A DNA stretch of 64,000 nucleotides from Rhodobacter maris. Its GTDB lineage: Bacteria > Pseudomonadota > Alphaproteobacteria > Rhodobacterales > Rhodobacteraceae. Position numbers and translations under genes: made by a program. Below, in pieces: positions 34,818 to 44,319 of the stretch. The stretch spans positions 1-64,000 of the forward strand of contig NZ_OBMT01000001.1 in NCBI RefSeq assembly GCF_900217815.1. Direction: 5' to 3'. Numbering within the stretch: position 1 is the stretch's first letter; every line of letters begins with the position of its first letter. Below the pieces are notes generated by a model, which was not told where the DNA came from, did not search any database, and saw nothing but the letters and a program-made list of their open reading frames with translations.

Positions 34818-34991
34818 GCGTCTGAGTGTCCTTTTCATGGGTTTGACTGGCCATGCGGTTGGCTCCGCCGGTCTTTCGTTGCGAATGTCACGAAGGGGGC
34901 AGCTTGTGGCCACCCCCTCGGACGAGGCCCCTATAGGCGCGAATCAGCCCCGGGGCAAGGATTTGTTGGCTTTGCGGCCTGCGACCGAAGC

Positions 34992-35624
34992 TCAGTCGAT
35001 GCGCGTGACGAGCTCCGCCATCGGCTTGCGCACCTTCTTCATGCCCAAAAGCCAGTCGCCCTCGGTGGCGCGGTAGCCCAGCGGCATCAGCGTGACGGAG
35101 CGCAGCCCCTTTTCGCGCAGCCCGAGGATCTCGTCTACCTGCGCCGGGTCGAAGCCCTCCATCGGCGTCGCGTCCACTTCCAGCTCGGCCGCCTGCGCGA
35201 GCGCCAGCCCAAAGGCGATATAGGCCTGATGCGCGGCATGGGCCGCGTTCACCGCTTCGCTGCGCGCCAGATAGTTGGCCTTCAGGTTCTCGTAATAGGG
35301 CGTGACCATCTCGCGCGGGATGCCGCGCTCGGTCACATGGAGATCCACTACCGCGTCGATCCTCTCGGCAGTGTAATTGTCCCAGGCGGCAAAGACGATC
35401 AGATGCGACCCATCGACGATCTGGGTCTGGCCCCAGGCGGCGGCAGAGATCTTCGCGCGGAGCTCCGGGTTGGTGATCACGAAGATCTCGAAGGGTTGCA
35501 GCCCCGAGGAGGTGGGCGCGAGCTGCGCTGCCTCAAGGATCCGGGTCACCTTCTCTTCGGGAACCGTCTTCGCCGGGTCCATTTTCTTCGTGGCATAGCG
35601 CCAGTTGAGCGTCTCGAGCAGCAT
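34992..35624 (-). CDS. NAD(P)H-dependent nitroreductase (NfsB-type)
   Basis: A 210-residue flavoprotein of the nitroreductase family, starting MLLETLNWRYATKKMDPAKTVPEEK. FMN-binding features include RYATKK near residue 10, APTSSGLQPFEIFVI near 40 and GLRSVTLMPLGYRATEGDW near 170. It reduces nitro groups or quinones with NAD(P)H in the cytoplasm; natural substrate is unknown. ATG at 35624 follows GAAAGGAT. It lies alone between cmk and rpsA. Confidence 0.88.
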   Translation of the reverse strand: MLLETLNWRYATKKMDPAKTVPEEKVTRILEAAQLAPTSSGLQPFEIFVITNPELRAKISAAAWGQTQIVDGSHLIVFAAWDNYTAERIDAVVDLHVTERGIPREMVTPYYENLKANYLARSEAVNAAHAAHQAYIAFGLALAQAAELEVDATPMEGFDPAQVDEILGLREKGLRSVTLMPLGYRATEGDWLLGMKKVRKPMAELVTRID

Positions 35625-35745
35625 CTTGATCCTTTCGCGCGTCGCGAGGGAGAGGGGATATCGGCGCAGAATATGCGCACAGCCAAACCGCGCAACGCGC
35701 GGATCTGCGCGCGCGCGCACGGACCCCATGCGCAAAAGCGCAGGC

Positions 35746-36345
35746 TCAGCCGGGCAGACGCGCCGCAACCTCGGCGCAGGCCGCCGCCACCGCTTCTTCA
35801 ATGCTCATCGTGGAGGTGTCGATCTGCACCGCATTTGCCGCGGGCTTGAGCGGCGCATCGGCGCGGGTCATGTCGCGCTCGTCGCGCGCGCGCACCTCGG
35901 CCAGAACCTGCGCGGCATCTCCCCCCACCTCAAGCCAGCGGCGATGGGCGCGCACCTCGGCAGAAGCGGTGACGAAGAGCTTCACCTCCGCCTCCGGGCA
36001 GATGACGGTGCCGATGTCGCGGCCATCGAGCACCGCCCCGCCCGCGCGGCGGGCAAAATCGCGCTGATAGTCGAGAAGGGCTTGGCGCACCTCCGGGATC
36101 ACCGCCACTTTCGAGGCGGCCTGTCCCGCCTCCAAGGTGCGCAGATCCGCGCGCGCAAGGTCTTCCGGGGTGAGACTCAGCGCGGCCGCAACCGGATCGC
36201 TCCCGGTTGCCGCGGCCTTCACGCCGACCGCGCGGTAGAGCGCGCCGGTATCAAGATGGGCAAGGCCGAAACGGTCTGCCACCGCACGCGAGATCGTGCC
36301 CTTGCCCGCCGCCGCCGGCCCGTCGATCGCTACCGTGAATTGCAT
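35746..36345 (-). CDS. cmk: Cytidylate kinase
   Basis: A 199-residue kinase phosphorylating CMP and dCMP with ATP. The P-loop is GPAAAGKGT at residues 9-17; next come [12 protein letters not shown] and [21 protein letters not shown], then the lid arginines in [20 protein letters not shown] at 36345 has GAGGGCGG upstream. The aroA-cmk-rpsA order is widespread in proteobacteria and supports the call. Confidence 0.95.
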   Translation of the reverse strand: MQFTVAIDGPAAAGKGTISRAVADRFGLAHLDTGALYRAVGVKAAATGSDPVAAALSLTPEDLARADLRTLEAGQAASKVAVIPEVRQALLDYQRDFARRAGGAVLDGRDIGTVICPEAEVKLFVTASAEVRAHRRWLEVGGDAAQVLAEVRARDERDMTRADAPLKPAANAVQIDTSTMSIEEAVAAACAEVAARLPG

Positions 36346-36364
36346 GCCGCCCTCATGTGTCTGC

Positions 36365-36404
36365 GGTCGGAGCCTCCGGCGGGGATATTTAAGGCAAGAT
36401 GAAA
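36365..36404 (+). repeat. GC-rich intergenic repeat, copy B
   Basis: GGAGCCTCC forms a short hairpin, followed by GGCGGGGATATTT and AAGGCAAGATGAAA. The tail is nearly the same as copies A and C; the GC-rich stem is shorter. It lies in the aroA-cmk gap. Confidence 0.65.
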
Positions 36405-36452
36405 TGGGCTTTCGTCTTGCCCTAACTATCCCCCGCGGAGCGTCCCGAAGGT

Positions 36453-37799
36453 TCAATCTGCGCGCGTGATGGTGGCGCCGAGCCCGCGCATCAAGGCCTC
36501 GAACACCGGGAAAGAGGTGGCGATCGGCGCGCCGTCATCGACCGTGATCGGCTGTTGCGCCGCCAGCCCCAGCACAAGGAAACTCATCGCGATGCGGTGG
36601 TCGATATGGGTGGCCACTGTCGCGCCCCCCGGCACGCCATCCGGGCCGAGCCCGTGCACGATCAGCGTGTCGTCATCTTCCTCGACCGTGACGCCGCAGG
36701 CCTCAAGGCCCCGCGCCATCGCATCGATCCGGTCGCTTTCCTTCACGCGCAGCTCATGCACGCCCGGCATCACCGTCGTGCCCCGCGCACAGGCGGCAAC
36801 GGCGGCGAGCACCGGATATTCGTCGATCTGGCTCGCCGCGCGCGCCGCCGGAACGGTGATGCCGGAGAGCTCAGAATAGCGTACGCGCAAATCCGCCACC
36901 GGCTCGCCGCCCTCTTCGCGTTCGTTGAGAAAGTCGATCTGCGCGCCCATTTCCTTCAGCGTGAGGAAGAGACCGTTGCGGGTCGGGTTCTGGCTCACGC
37001 CGGGCACAAGGATGTCTGATCCCGGCACCAGAAGCGCGGCGCAGACCGGGAAGGCGGCGGAAGAGGGGTCGCGCGGCACGGCGACCGTTTGCGCCGCAAG
37101 CTCGGGCTGGCCCTTCAGCGTGATGCGATTGCCCTCCGGCGTCACCTCGGCCGTCACCTCGGCCCCAAAGCCGCGCAGCATCCGCTCGGTATGATCCCGC
37201 GTCGGGGTTTTCTCGATCACGACGGTCTCGCCGGGCGCGTTGAGGCCCGCGAGCAGCACCGCCGATTTCACCTGCGCCGAGGCCATCGGCGTGGTGTAGG
37301 TCACCGGCACCGGCTCGGCCGCGCCCACAACCGTCATCGGCAGCCGCCCGCCCTCGCGCCCGTATGCCCGCGCGCCAAAGAGCGCGAGCGGGTCTGTCAC
37401 CCGCCCCATCGGGCGTTTGCGCAAGCTCGCGTCGCCGGTGAAGGTGGCCGAGATTGGCGACGTGGCCATGCAGCCCATGATCAGCCGCACCCCCGTTCCC
37501 GAATTGCCGCAATCGATCACATCGGCGGGTTCGGCAAAGCCGCCCACGCCCACCCCTTCAACCGACCAATGGCCGGGGCCGTGCTGGGTCACCGTGGCGC
37601 CAAAGGCGCGCATCGCTTTTGCCGTATCGAGCACGTCCTGCCCTTCGAGAAGGCCGGTGATTTCGGTGCGCCCGACGGAGAGCGCGCCAAGGATCAACGC
37701 GCGATGCGAGATCGACTTGTCGCCGGGCACGCGGGCCTCGCCCGAAAGCGCGCTGCCCTTGCGCGAGACCATGGGAATGGGGTCGCCGTGACCGGACAT
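36453..37799 (-). CDS. aroA: 3-phosphoshikimate 1-carboxyvinyltransferase (EPSP synthase)
   Basis: A 448-residue shikimate-pathway enzyme joining PEP to shikimate 3-phosphate. It has the N-terminal [28 protein letters not shown] near residue 95, [12 protein letters not shown], and the C-terminal [17 protein letters not shown] and [13 protein letters not shown] motifs. ATG 37799 follows GGGAGG. Resembles class II-like EPSPS from alphaproteobacteria in the [15 protein letters not shown] region, but class was not tested. It supplies chorismate used by the tryptophan genes downstream. Confidence 0.96.
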   Translation of the reverse strand: MSGHGDPIPMVSRKGSALSGEARVPGDKSISHRALILGALSVGRTEITGLLEGQDVLDTAKAMRAFGATVTQHGPGHWSVEGVGVGGFAEPADVIDCGNSGTGVRLIMGCMATSPISATFTGDASLRKRPMGRVTDPLALFGARAYGREGGRLPMTVVGAAEPVPVTYTTPMASAQVKSAVLLAGLNAPGETVVIEKTPTRDHTERMLRGFGAEVTAEVTPEGNRITLKGQPELAAQTVAVPRDPSSAAFPVCAALLVPGSDILVPGVSQNPTRNGLFLTLKEMGAQIDFLNEREEGGEPVADLRVRYSELSGITVPAARAASQIDEYPVLAAVAACARGTTVMPGVHELRVKESDRIDAMARGLEACGVTVEEDDDTLIVHGLGPDGVPGGATVATHIDHRIAMSFLVLGLAAQQPITVDDGAPIATSFPVFEALMRGLGATITRAD

Positions 37800-37882
37800 G
37801 AAAGCCTCCCTGTTGCTGGCCCGCTCTTAACGCATGCCCGCGCGCCCCGGAAGCCCCCGTTTGGCCGCCGCCCGGTCCGCCG

Positions 37883-38620
37883 TCAGGCGCGCCGGAAGGT
37901 GGCGTAATCGGGCGTGCGGCCCTCGCGCAGCGCCTTTTGCTCGTAACGGGTGGAGATCCAGTCCTCCCAAGGCGCGGGACTATGGGCGGTGAGCGCAAAA
38001 CCCGCCTTCGGCGCCTCGCGCAGCGCCTGTTTCATGTAGTCGGGGATATCCGTGGCGACGCGGAACTCGGCGCCCGGCGCAAGGATGCGGTGGAGCGGCA
38101 GGAGGTGGTCTTGCGTCACGAAACGGCGGCGGTTGTGGCGGCGCTTGGGCCAGGGGTCGGGATAGTTCAGGAAGGCCTTGGCGACAGAGCCCTCGGGCAG
38201 CACTTCCATCACATCGCGCGCATCGCCGGGCCAGATGGCGACATTGGCAACACCGGCCGCGCGGATCTTGCCCAAAAGCATCGCCACGCCGTTGATGAAG
38301 GGTTCGCAGCCGAGGATGTTGATGCCCGGATAGCGCGCCGCCATATGCACCATATGCTCGCCCCCGCCAAAGCCGACCTCCAGCCAGAACGGTGCGTCAT
38401 TGCCAAAGATCGTGCCGGGGTCGATCACCTCGCGCCCCGGGTTCTCCTCTTTGGAGATCCCCTGCGGGGTGAGCGAGGCGAGATCTTCGCTCAGATAGGT
38501 CTTCTGGCTTGGCCGCATCGTCTTGCCCGAGCGGCGCCCGTAGAAGTTGCGCCATTCGGGCGCGGCCTCGGACGAGGCAACGGCGGGATCGGGGCTTTGG
38601 GGCTCGGAACTTTCACTCAT
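37883..38620 (-). CDS. trmB: tRNA (guanine-N7)-methyltransferase
   Basis: A 245-residue SAM-dependent enzyme making m7G46 in tRNA. The SAM-binding motif is LEVGFGGGEHMVHMAARYPGI near residue 80, and the family motif NYPDPWPKRRHNRRRF lies near residue 150. A short polar N-terminal extension precedes the core. ATG at 38620 gives MSESSEPQSPDP; the longer frame runs into the repeat region upstream. It follows metK, supplier of SAM, though separated by repeats and a terminator. Confidence 0.94.
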   Translation of the reverse strand: MSESSEPQSPDPAVASSEAAPEWRNFYGRRSGKTMRPSQKTYLSEDLASLTPQGISKEENPGREVIDPGTIFGNDAPFWLEVGFGGGEHMVHMAARYPGINILGCEPFINGVAMLLGKIRAAGVANVAIWPGDARDVMEVLPEGSVAKAFLNYPDPWPKRRHNRRRFVTQDHLLPLHRILAPGAEFRVATDIPDYMKQALREAPKAGFALTAHSPAPWEDWISTRYEQKALREGRTPDYATFRRA

Positions 38621-38710
38621 GGCCGGGCCTCTAGGCGTGCGCGCATGACGGGTCAAGCCCTTCCCCCCAAATGCCGGTGAAAACCCATGCGTCGAAGCAG
38701 GAAGGATCCT

Positions 38711-38790
38711 ATTTCGCTTCGGCAGAGCCGAAGCGACCCGGCGGGGGGCGCTGCCCCCCGCACCCCCCGGGATATTTAGGGCAAGGAGAA
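38711..38790 (+). repeat. GC-rich intergenic repeat, copy C
   Basis: Two hairpins (GCTTCGGC-AGA-GCCGAAGC; CGGGGGGCG-CTG-CCCCCCG with slippage) are followed by CACCCCCCGGGATATTT and AGGGCAAGGAGAA. It is the fullest copy of the family seen at 31456 and 36365. It lies between trmB and metK. Confidence 0.75.
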
Positions 38791-38845
38791 AGGGCATCTC
38801 TGGGCCTGATGAGCGCCCTGAGCCAATTTTCATCACCGCAAATCA

Positions 38846-38930
38846 GGTGCGCCGGGGGGGTGCGGGGGGGCAATGCCCCCCCGCCGGGTCGCCGGAAGCC
38901 GGAGAGGGGCTTTGCCCCTCTGCCGCGCTG
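38846..38930 (-). repeat. GC-rich intergenic repeat, copy D (partial, inverted)
   Basis: On the minus strand GACCCGGCGGGGGGGC-ATT-GCCCCCCCGCACC matches the hairpin core of copy C, including the preceding GACCCGGCGG, but it lacks the GGGATATTT tail. A further hairpin AGAGGGGC-AAA-GCCCCTCT lies next to it. Copies C and D face each other 55 bases apart and fill most of the 396-base trmB-metK gap, together with the metK terminator. Confidence 0.65.
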
Positions 38931-38974
38931 ATGGCGAAAGTCCTCTGGGCGTGTGCGCAAGATCCGGGCACGAA

Positions 38975-38996
38975 AAAGGGGGCCGCAGCCCCCTTT
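38975..38996 (-). terminator. Intrinsic terminator of metK
   Basis: AAAGGGGGC-CGCA-GCCCCCTTT is a perfect 9-bp stem, and in the minus direction it is followed by a T5 run (TTTTTCG). It lies 20 bases after the metK stop. Confidence 0.85.
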
Positions 38997-39016
38997 CGTT
39001 GGTTTGTCTGACCGGA

Positions 39017-40183
39017 TCAGAGCGCTTTTTTCAGCGCCTCGACCAGATCGGTTTTCTCCCAGCTGAAGCCGCCATCGGCCTCGGGCGCACGGCCAAAGTG
39101 GCCATAGGCCGCGGTGCGCGCATAGATCGGGCGGTTCAGGTCAAGATGGGTGCGGATGCCGCGCGGCGTCAGATCCATGCATTCGGCGACGATCCGCTCG
39201 ATCACCTCATCGGGCACTTCGCCGGTGCCATAGGTGTCGGCATAGATCGAGAGCGGTTTCGCCACGCCGATCGCATAGCTCACCTGAATGAGGCATTTCT
39301 TCGCGAGCCCCGCCGCGACGACGTTCTTGGCGAGGTAGCGCGCGGCATAGGCCGCCGAACGGTCCACCTTGGTCGGATCCTTGCCCGAGAAGGCGCCGCC
39401 GCCATGGGGCGCTGCACCACCATACGTATCAACGATGATCTTGCGGCCCGTAAGCCCCGCGTCTCCATCCGGCCCGCCGATGACGAAGGTGCCGGTCGGG
39501 TTCACCCACCATTCGGTTTTTTCGTCGATCCAGCCCGCAGGGAGCACTTCACGAATGTAGGGCTCGACGATGGCACGGATGTCGTCCGAGGTCTGGCTCT
39601 CGTATTTGTGCTGGGTCGAAAGCACGATCGAGGTCACGCCCACCGGCTTGCCATTCTCGTAGCGCACGGAGAGCTGCGATTTCGCATCCGGCCCGAGCGT
39701 CGGCGCCTCGCCCGATTTGCGCGCCTCGGCGAGGCGGCGCAGGATCGCATGGCTATACTGGATCGGCGCGGGCATCAGCGCCTCGGTCTCGTCGGTCGCA
39801 TAGCCGAACATGATGCCCTGATCGCCCGCCCCGTCCTTGTCGACGCCCTGGCTGATATGCGCCGACTGCGGGTGCAGATAGTTGGCGAAGTTCAGCGTCG
39901 CCCAATGGAAGGCATCCTGCTCATAGCCGATATCCTTCACGCATTCGCGCACGATCCCGTCGATCCGGGTCATGAATTCGGCAAGGCGCGTCTTGTCCGA
40001 AAGGCCCACTTCGCCGCCCACCACCACCTGGTTCGTGGTGGCAAAGGTTTCACAGGCAACGCGGGCATTGGGTTCTTCGGCAAGGAAGGCATCAAGGACG
40101 GCATCAGAGATGCGGTCGCAGACCTTGTCGGGATGGCCCTCCGAGACGGACTCAGAGGTGAAGACGTAGTTCGTGCGAGACAT
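39017..40183 (-). CDS. metK: S-adenosylmethionine synthetase
   Basis: A 388-residue enzyme making SAM from methionine and ATP. It has [10 protein letters not shown] near residue 16, [12 protein letters not shown] near 118, the P-loop-like [18 protein letters not shown] near 260 and the C-terminal [12 protein letters not shown] region. I start at ATG 40183 (MSRTNYVF): GGAG of the upstream riboswitch lies about nine bases before it and is its ribosome-binding site. The ATG at 40198 lies within the riboswitch core and is not the start. A strong terminator follows the gene. Confidence 0.96.
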   Translation of the reverse strand: MSRTNYVFTSESVSEGHPDKVCDRISDAVLDAFLAEEPNARVACETFATTNQVVVGGEVGLSDKTRLAEFMTRIDGIVRECVKDIGYEQDAFHWATLNFANYLHPQSAHISQGVDKDGAGDQGIMFGYATDETEALMPAPIQYSHAILRRLAEARKSGEAPTLGPDAKSQLSVRYENGKPVGVTSIVLSTQHKYESQTSDDIRAIVEPYIREVLPAGWIDEKTEWWVNPTGTFVIGGPDGDAGLTGRKIIVDTYGGAAPHGGGAFSGKDPTKVDRSAAYAARYLAKNVVAAGLAKKCLIQVSYAIGVAKPLSIYADTYGTGEVPDEVIERIVAECMDLTPRGIRTHLDLNRPIYARTAAYGHFGRAPEADGGFSWEKTDLVEALKKAL

Positions 40184-40190
40184 TGGGAAG

Positions 40191-40242
40191 TGCTCCATTA
40201 GAGAATTTCACCCATCCCGCCAGGAAGCCGTTGGGACGGATG
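40191..40242 (-). ncRNA. SAM/SAH-type riboswitch upstream of metK
   Basis: On the minus strand a 10-bp helix (40233-40242 with 40209-40218, two wobble pairs) encloses the loop AACGGCTTCCTGGC, and ATGGAGCA lies at 40198-40191. This loop and the GGAGCA element match what I recall of the SAM/SAH riboswitch found before metK in Rhodobacterales. In that class a pseudoknot involving the ribosome-binding sequence blocks translation when ligand is bound, so high SAM should reduce MetK synthesis. It begins eight bases after the lnt stop. Confidence 0.85.
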
Positions 40243-40249
40243 ATCCTGC

Positions 40250-41782
40250 CTAGACCTGCTTCTTGCGCCGGTCAACGCGCGCAAAGCGCGCAGTGGCATA
40301 AATTGCCATCAAAGCGATGAAGAGCCCTTCGACGAGGGGGTAATCCCCGGTTTTCGCATAGATCGTCGGCGCGGCGGCAGGGGGGAGCGCCGCATCGATC
40401 ACGCCTTGCATGCCCATGTCGAGGCGGGCGACAACCTGCCCGCGCGCGTCGATGAGCGCGCTGACCCCGGTATTGGCCGAGCGCGCGAGCGGCAGGCCGA
40501 ATTCGATCGCCCGAAACCGCGCCTGCGCCAGATGCTGCCAAGGGCCGGAGAAGGTGCCAAACCAGGCATCGTTGGTGATCTGCATCAGCCAGTCCGGGCG
40601 CGGATCGCGGCCCGAGATCTCATGGGCGAAAACCGCTTCGTAACAAATCAGCGGCTGCACCACGCCGAGCGGCCCGAGGTCGATGAGCTTGCGCGCGCTT
40701 CCCGCCGAATAGCCGTTGCCCTCCTGCGCCGCAAAGGCCGTGACGCCAATTTTTGCGAAGAGATCGCCAAAGGGGATGTATTCGCCAAAGGGCACGAGAT
40801 GCACTTTGTCGTAAAGCGCCGCGACCTGACCACCCGGGCCGATCACCGCGAGCGAATTGTAATACCGCGCGCCTTCTGACCGCTGGATGCCGAGCGCGAC
40901 GGGCTTGCCCTGCGCCGCCTCGGCCACCATCGCGAGCCCCGCGCCGGGATCGTTGAGCAGGAACGGCACAGCGGTCTCGGGCCAGAGGATGAGATCGGGC
41001 GCAGGCTTGCCCGCGGCGGGCGGTTCGGAGGTCAGGTCGAGATGGCGAAAGAAGAATTTCTCCGCATGGTCAGGGAGCCACTTCTGATCCTGCGGCGCAT
41101 TGGGCTGGACGATGCGCAGATTGACCGGCTCGGCCCGTTCGGGAAGGGGCGCCGCGCGCAGCGCGATACCGCCAAACCAGAGCCCGACCAGCGCCAGAGC
41201 CGCGACCGTCACCGTAACAAGCCGCCGCCCGGGCAGGAGCCAGGGCGCCGCGGCAAGGCCAAGTGTCACGAGCCCGAGCCCCAGTGCACCGAGAATGGAG
41301 GCGAATTGGGCCACCGGTGTGTCGAGCCAGATATGGCCGAAGAGCACCCAGGGGAAACCGGTGAAAACATAGGAGCGCACCAGATCGGTGGCAAAAAGAC
41401 CAAGCGCCATGCCCGCTGCACGCGAGGGCTCGCCCACGCCGAGCCGCGCGCCGAGCGCGATGCCGAGAGCCCAGAAGAGCCCCATGCCCAAGGCCATGAA
41501 AAAGAGCGCAAAAGGCGCCATCCAGCCATAGAGGTCGGGCTCGACGAAAAACGGATCGACGATCCAGAACATCGCGACGGCGGCATAGCCCATACCGGCA
41601 AAGAGCCCCGTCTTGAACGGCGCCGTGCGCAGGCAGAGTGGAAAGAGCAGGCTCAGCGCCGGAATGGCGAGTTCCCAGAGCCCGAAGGGTGCCTGACCGA
41701 GCGCCACGCCTCCCCCCAGAAGCGCCGCCAGCGCCCAGACCAGCGGGCGCCAGAACGGATTGTAACCAGCGGGAACGCGCAT
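40250..41782 (-). CDS. lnt: Apolipoprotein N-acyltransferase
   Basis: A 510-residue inner-membrane enzyme adding the third acyl chain to lipoproteins. About seven helices in the first 190 residues precede a nitrilase domain whose triad is in LWPETAVPF (Glu), YDKVHLVPFGEYIPFG (Lys) and PLICYEAVF (Cys). I use ATG 41782 (MRVPAGYNPFW), as the longer frame starts inside poor sequence. It is seven bases from the corC-type gene, the usual arrangement ybeY-corC-lnt. Its end nearly touches the metK riboswitch. Confidence 0.93.
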   Translation of the reverse strand: MRVPAGYNPFWRPLVWALAALLGGGVALGQAPFGLWELAIPALSLLFPLCLRTAPFKTGLFAGMGYAAVAMFWIVDPFFVEPDLYGWMAPFALFFMALGMGLFWALGIALGARLGVGEPSRAAGMALGLFATDLVRSYVFTGFPWVLFGHIWLDTPVAQFASILGALGLGLVTLGLAAAPWLLPGRRLVTVTVAALALVGLWFGGIALRAAPLPERAEPVNLRIVQPNAPQDQKWLPDHAEKFFFRHLDLTSEPPAAGKPAPDLILWPETAVPFLLNDPGAGLAMVAEAAQGKPVALGIQRSEGARYYNSLAVIGPGGQVAALYDKVHLVPFGEYIPFGDLFAKIGVTAFAAQEGNGYSAGSARKLIDLGPLGVVQPLICYEAVFAHEISGRDPRPDWLMQITNDAWFGTFSGPWQHLAQARFRAIEFGLPLARSANTGVSALIDARGQVVARLDMGMQGVIDAALPPAAAPTIYAKTGDYPLVEGLFIALMAIYATARFARVDRRKKQV

Positions 41783-41789
41783 TCGGAAA

Positions 41790-42740
41790 TCACTCGGCCG
41801 GGGCAATACCGGGCAGACGCACGCGCAGCCGCTTGACGCGGCGCGGATCGGCATCGACCACTTCAAATTCGACGCCGCTCTCTGCCACGATCACCTCGCC
41901 CCGCGCGGGCACGCGGCCGATCTGCGTCACAACAAGGCCGCCCAAAGTGTCGATCTCGGCATGTTCCTCGGCGTCGCCGAGCCGCAGCCCGATTTCAGCT
42001 TCGAAATCGTTGAGCGGCGCGCGGGCCTGAACGATCCACTGCCCCGCTTTCTCGAGCTTCCAGATCCCGTCCTCTTCCTCGTCATGCTCGTCCTCGATCT
42101 CCCCGATCACCTGTTCGATCAGGTCTTCGAGCGTGACAAGGCCATCGACCCCGCCATATTCGTCGATCACGAGCGCCATATGGATGCGCTGCACCTGCAT
42201 TTTCTGCAGCAGCACGCCGATCGGCATCGAAGGCGGCACATAAAGGAGCGGGCGCAAGAGCTTGCGCAGCGAAAACCGGCCCGCGCCCGCCCCAAAGCCC
42301 CAGCCCAGCGCCAGATCCTTGAGGTGCACAAGGCCCACCGGGCTGTCGAGCGTGTCCTTGAACACCGGCAGGCGCGAATAGCCCTGGGAGCGGAAGACCT
42401 CCACCAGCTCGTCGCGCGGGGTCGTCACCGGCACGGCAACGATCTCGGCCTTGGGCACGGCGACATCACCCACCCGCATCTTGCGCAGGTTGCCAAGCCC
42501 CGGCAGGCCGACCGTATTCGCGGCAATCGGCAGGTTGGCGGCGGTGAGGGGATCGCCCTCGCCATGCGCCCCGTTCCGCCCGCCAAACAGACGGCCAAAC
42601 AGGCCCCAGGATTGTGTTTCGGAGGATTGCGGCTCAGGCGACCGCTCCGAAGAGGGGGGCTCCGAGCTACTCTCGCCGACTTCGGGATCCGAAGCGGGCA
42701 TTGCGGCGGAATTGCTTCCGTCTGCGACTTGTCCCATCAT
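41790..42740 (-). CDS. corC: CorC/HlyC-type CBS-domain protein
   Basis: A 316-residue protein with a Ser/Glu/Pro-rich N-terminus (about 1-60), two CBS domains (about 90-210, with [16 protein letters not shown] and [32 protein letters not shown]) and a CorC_HlyC domain (about 225-310, [34 protein letters not shown]). It lacks a membrane domain, as in soluble CorC. Linked in other bacteria to Mg/Co efflux or tolerance. It lies between ybeY and lnt, a conserved order. Confidence 0.9.
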   Translation of the reverse strand: MMGQVADGSNSAAMPASDPEVGESSSEPPSSERSPEPQSSETQSWGLFGRLFGGRNGAHGEGDPLTAANLPIAANTVGLPGLGNLRKMRVGDVAVPKAEIVAVPVTTPRDELVEVFRSQGYSRLPVFKDTLDSPVGLVHLKDLALGWGFGAGAGRFSLRKLLRPLLYVPPSMPIGVLLQKMQVQRIHMALVIDEYGGVDGLVTLEDLIEQVIGEIEDEHDEEEDGIWKLEKAGQWIVQARAPLNDFEAEIGLRLGDAEEHAEIDTLGGLVVTQIGRVPARGEVIVAESGVEFEVVDADPRRVKRLRVRLPGIAPAE

Positions 42741-42767
42741 GCCTTTCCAAATGAAGCGGCGGTGCCG

Positions 42768-43280
42768 CTAGAGCTCATAGGGGTTTGCCACCCCCAGAGT
42801 GGCCAAGATACGCACTTCGCAGGATTCCATCAACTGCGCGTCTGCGTCGCGGATGTGATCATAGCCCAGAAGATGCAGCACACCATGTATCACCAGATGT
42901 GTGACATGTTCGTGAATGCCCTTGCCCGCCGCCTCGGCCTCGCGCGCGCAGGTCTCGTAAGCGAGCGCAATATCGCCGAGGGAATCGCGTTCTCCCGGCG
43001 CAAAAGGCTCCGGGAACCAGGGCTCGCCCCCGTCCTCCTCGGAGGCCAGATCCTGCGCGGGCCAGCTCAGCACATTGGTGGGGGTGGGCTTGCCGCGAAA
43101 ATCGGCATTGAGCACGGCGATGCGGGCATCGTCGCAGCCGAGCAGGCTGATTTCCCATTCCTCCGGCACCAGCTCCTGATCCAGAAGCGTGGCGCGGGCA
43201 GCGCGTTCGCAAAGGCCCGGAAGGTCAAGCGCCTCCCAGGCCGGTGCTTCGATCAGGCAATCAACCAGCAGGTCCGTCAT
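42768..43280 (-). CDS. ybeY: Endoribonuclease YbeY
   Basis: A 170-residue single-strand endoribonuclease acting in 16S rRNA maturation and ribosome quality control. The zinc site HGVLHLLGYDH (three His, near residue 130-140) is intact, and the N-terminal RGKPTPTNVLSWPA motif is present. Two ATGs (43280, 43292) are possible, neither with a clear ribosome-binding site; I use 43280. It overlaps the end of phoH by 20 bases, the standard phoH-ybeY pairing. Confidence 0.93.
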   Translation of the reverse strand: MTDLLVDCLIEAPAWEALDLPGLCERAARATLLDQELVPEEWEISLLGCDDARIAVLNADFRGKPTPTNVLSWPAQDLASEEDGGEPWFPEPFAPGERDSLGDIALAYETCAREAEAAGKGIHEHVTHLVIHGVLHLLGYDHIRDADAQLMESCEVRILATLGVANPYEL

Positions 43281-44319
43281 CGGCGCGGTCATAAGCGTCG
43301 ATGATGCGCGCCACAAGGGGGTGGCGCACCACGTCGGCGGCGGTGAAGTAGTTGAACGCGATACCCTTCACGCCATCAAGGATGCGCTCGGCATCGGCCA
43401 GCCCCGAGGCGGTGCCGCGCGGCAGGTCGATCTGCGTGCGGTCGCCAGTGATCACCATCCGGCTCCCCTGCCCCAGACGGGTGAGGAACATCTTCATCTG
43501 CATCGTGGTGGCGTTTTGCGCCTCGTCCAGCACCACGAAGGCATTGGCGAGCGTGCGGCCGCGCATGAAGGCCAGAGGCGCGATCTCGATGCGCTTTTCC
43601 TCCATCAGCTTGGCGAGCTGTTTCGAGGGCAAAAAGTCGTTCAGCGCGTCGTAAAGCGGCTGCATGTAGGGATCGACCTTCTCCTTCATGTCGCCGGGCA
43701 GAAAGCCGAGCCGCTCGCCCGCCTCCACCGCCGGACGGGAAAGGATGATCTTGTCGACATGCCCGCCAATCAGCATCGTCACGCCCACGGCCACGGCCAG
43801 ATAGGTCTTGCCGGTGCCCGCCGGACCGATGCCGAAGGCGAGCTCGTTCTCGAAGAGCGCGCGCACATAGGCTTTTTGCGCATCGGTGCGCGGCTCGATC
43901 TGTTTCTTGCGGGTGCGGATCTCGTATTTTCCGGCCGCGAACATCTCGAGCTGCTCGTCGACGGAGACCCCGTCATGGCCGAGATCCGACATGCGGATCG
44001 CGCCATCGATCTCGCCAGCATCGACCGACTTGCCCCCTTCGAGGCGCGCGTAGAGCGTGCCGAGCACGGCCGCCGCCTGGGCCTGCGCCTCGGGTGTGCC
44101 GACAATCGCCAACTGGTTGCCCCGTCGGAGGATATGCACCGACATCTTGTGTTCGATCTGCGCGAGGTTGCGGTCAAACTCTCCGCACAGGTCGATCAGC
44201 AGACGGTTGTCGGGGAACTCAAGAAGCGTTTCATACGCATCCTGAGTGCTGGGCGGGGGTGAGATCGCGCTGAAGCCCAAAAACATCTCCCTGGCTGGTG
44301 TGGTAAAGATATGGTGCAC
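43261..44319 (-). CDS. phoH: PhoH-like ATPase
   Basis: A 352-residue P-loop ATPase (YbeZ type) paired with YbeY. It has a short KH-like N-terminal part (EHKMSVHILRRGNQLAIVG) and the ATPase core with Walker A GPAGTGKTYLA near residue 168, VDEAQN-type Walker B (FVVLDEAQNAT) near 265 and TGDRTQIDLPRG. The GTG at 44319 starts the longest frame; ATG at 44286 (MFLGFSAIS) is an alternative, and neither has a well-spaced ribosome-binding site. Confidence 0.92.
   Translation of the reverse strand: MHHIFTTPAREMFLGFSAISPPPSTQDAYETLLEFPDNRLLIDLCGEFDRNLAQIEHKMSVHILRRGNQLAIVGTPEAQAQAAAVLGTLYARLEGGKSVDAGEIDGAIRMSDLGHDGVSVDEQLEMFAAGKYEIRTRKKQIEPRTDAQKAYVRALFENELAFGIGPAGTGKTYLAVAVGVTMLIGGHVDKIILSRPAVEAGERLGFLPGDMKEKVDPYMQPLYDALNDFLPSKQLAKLMEEKRIEIAPLAFMRGRTLANAFVVLDEAQNATTMQMKMFLTRLGQGSRMVITGDRTQIDLPRGTASGLADAERILDGVKGIAFNYFTAADVVRHPLVARIIDAYDRADDGPAG

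Noticed and set aside
40184-40198. ATG at 40198 as metK start
   Set aside because: It is part of the conserved ATGGAGCA element of the riboswitch; the GGAG there serves ATG 40183.
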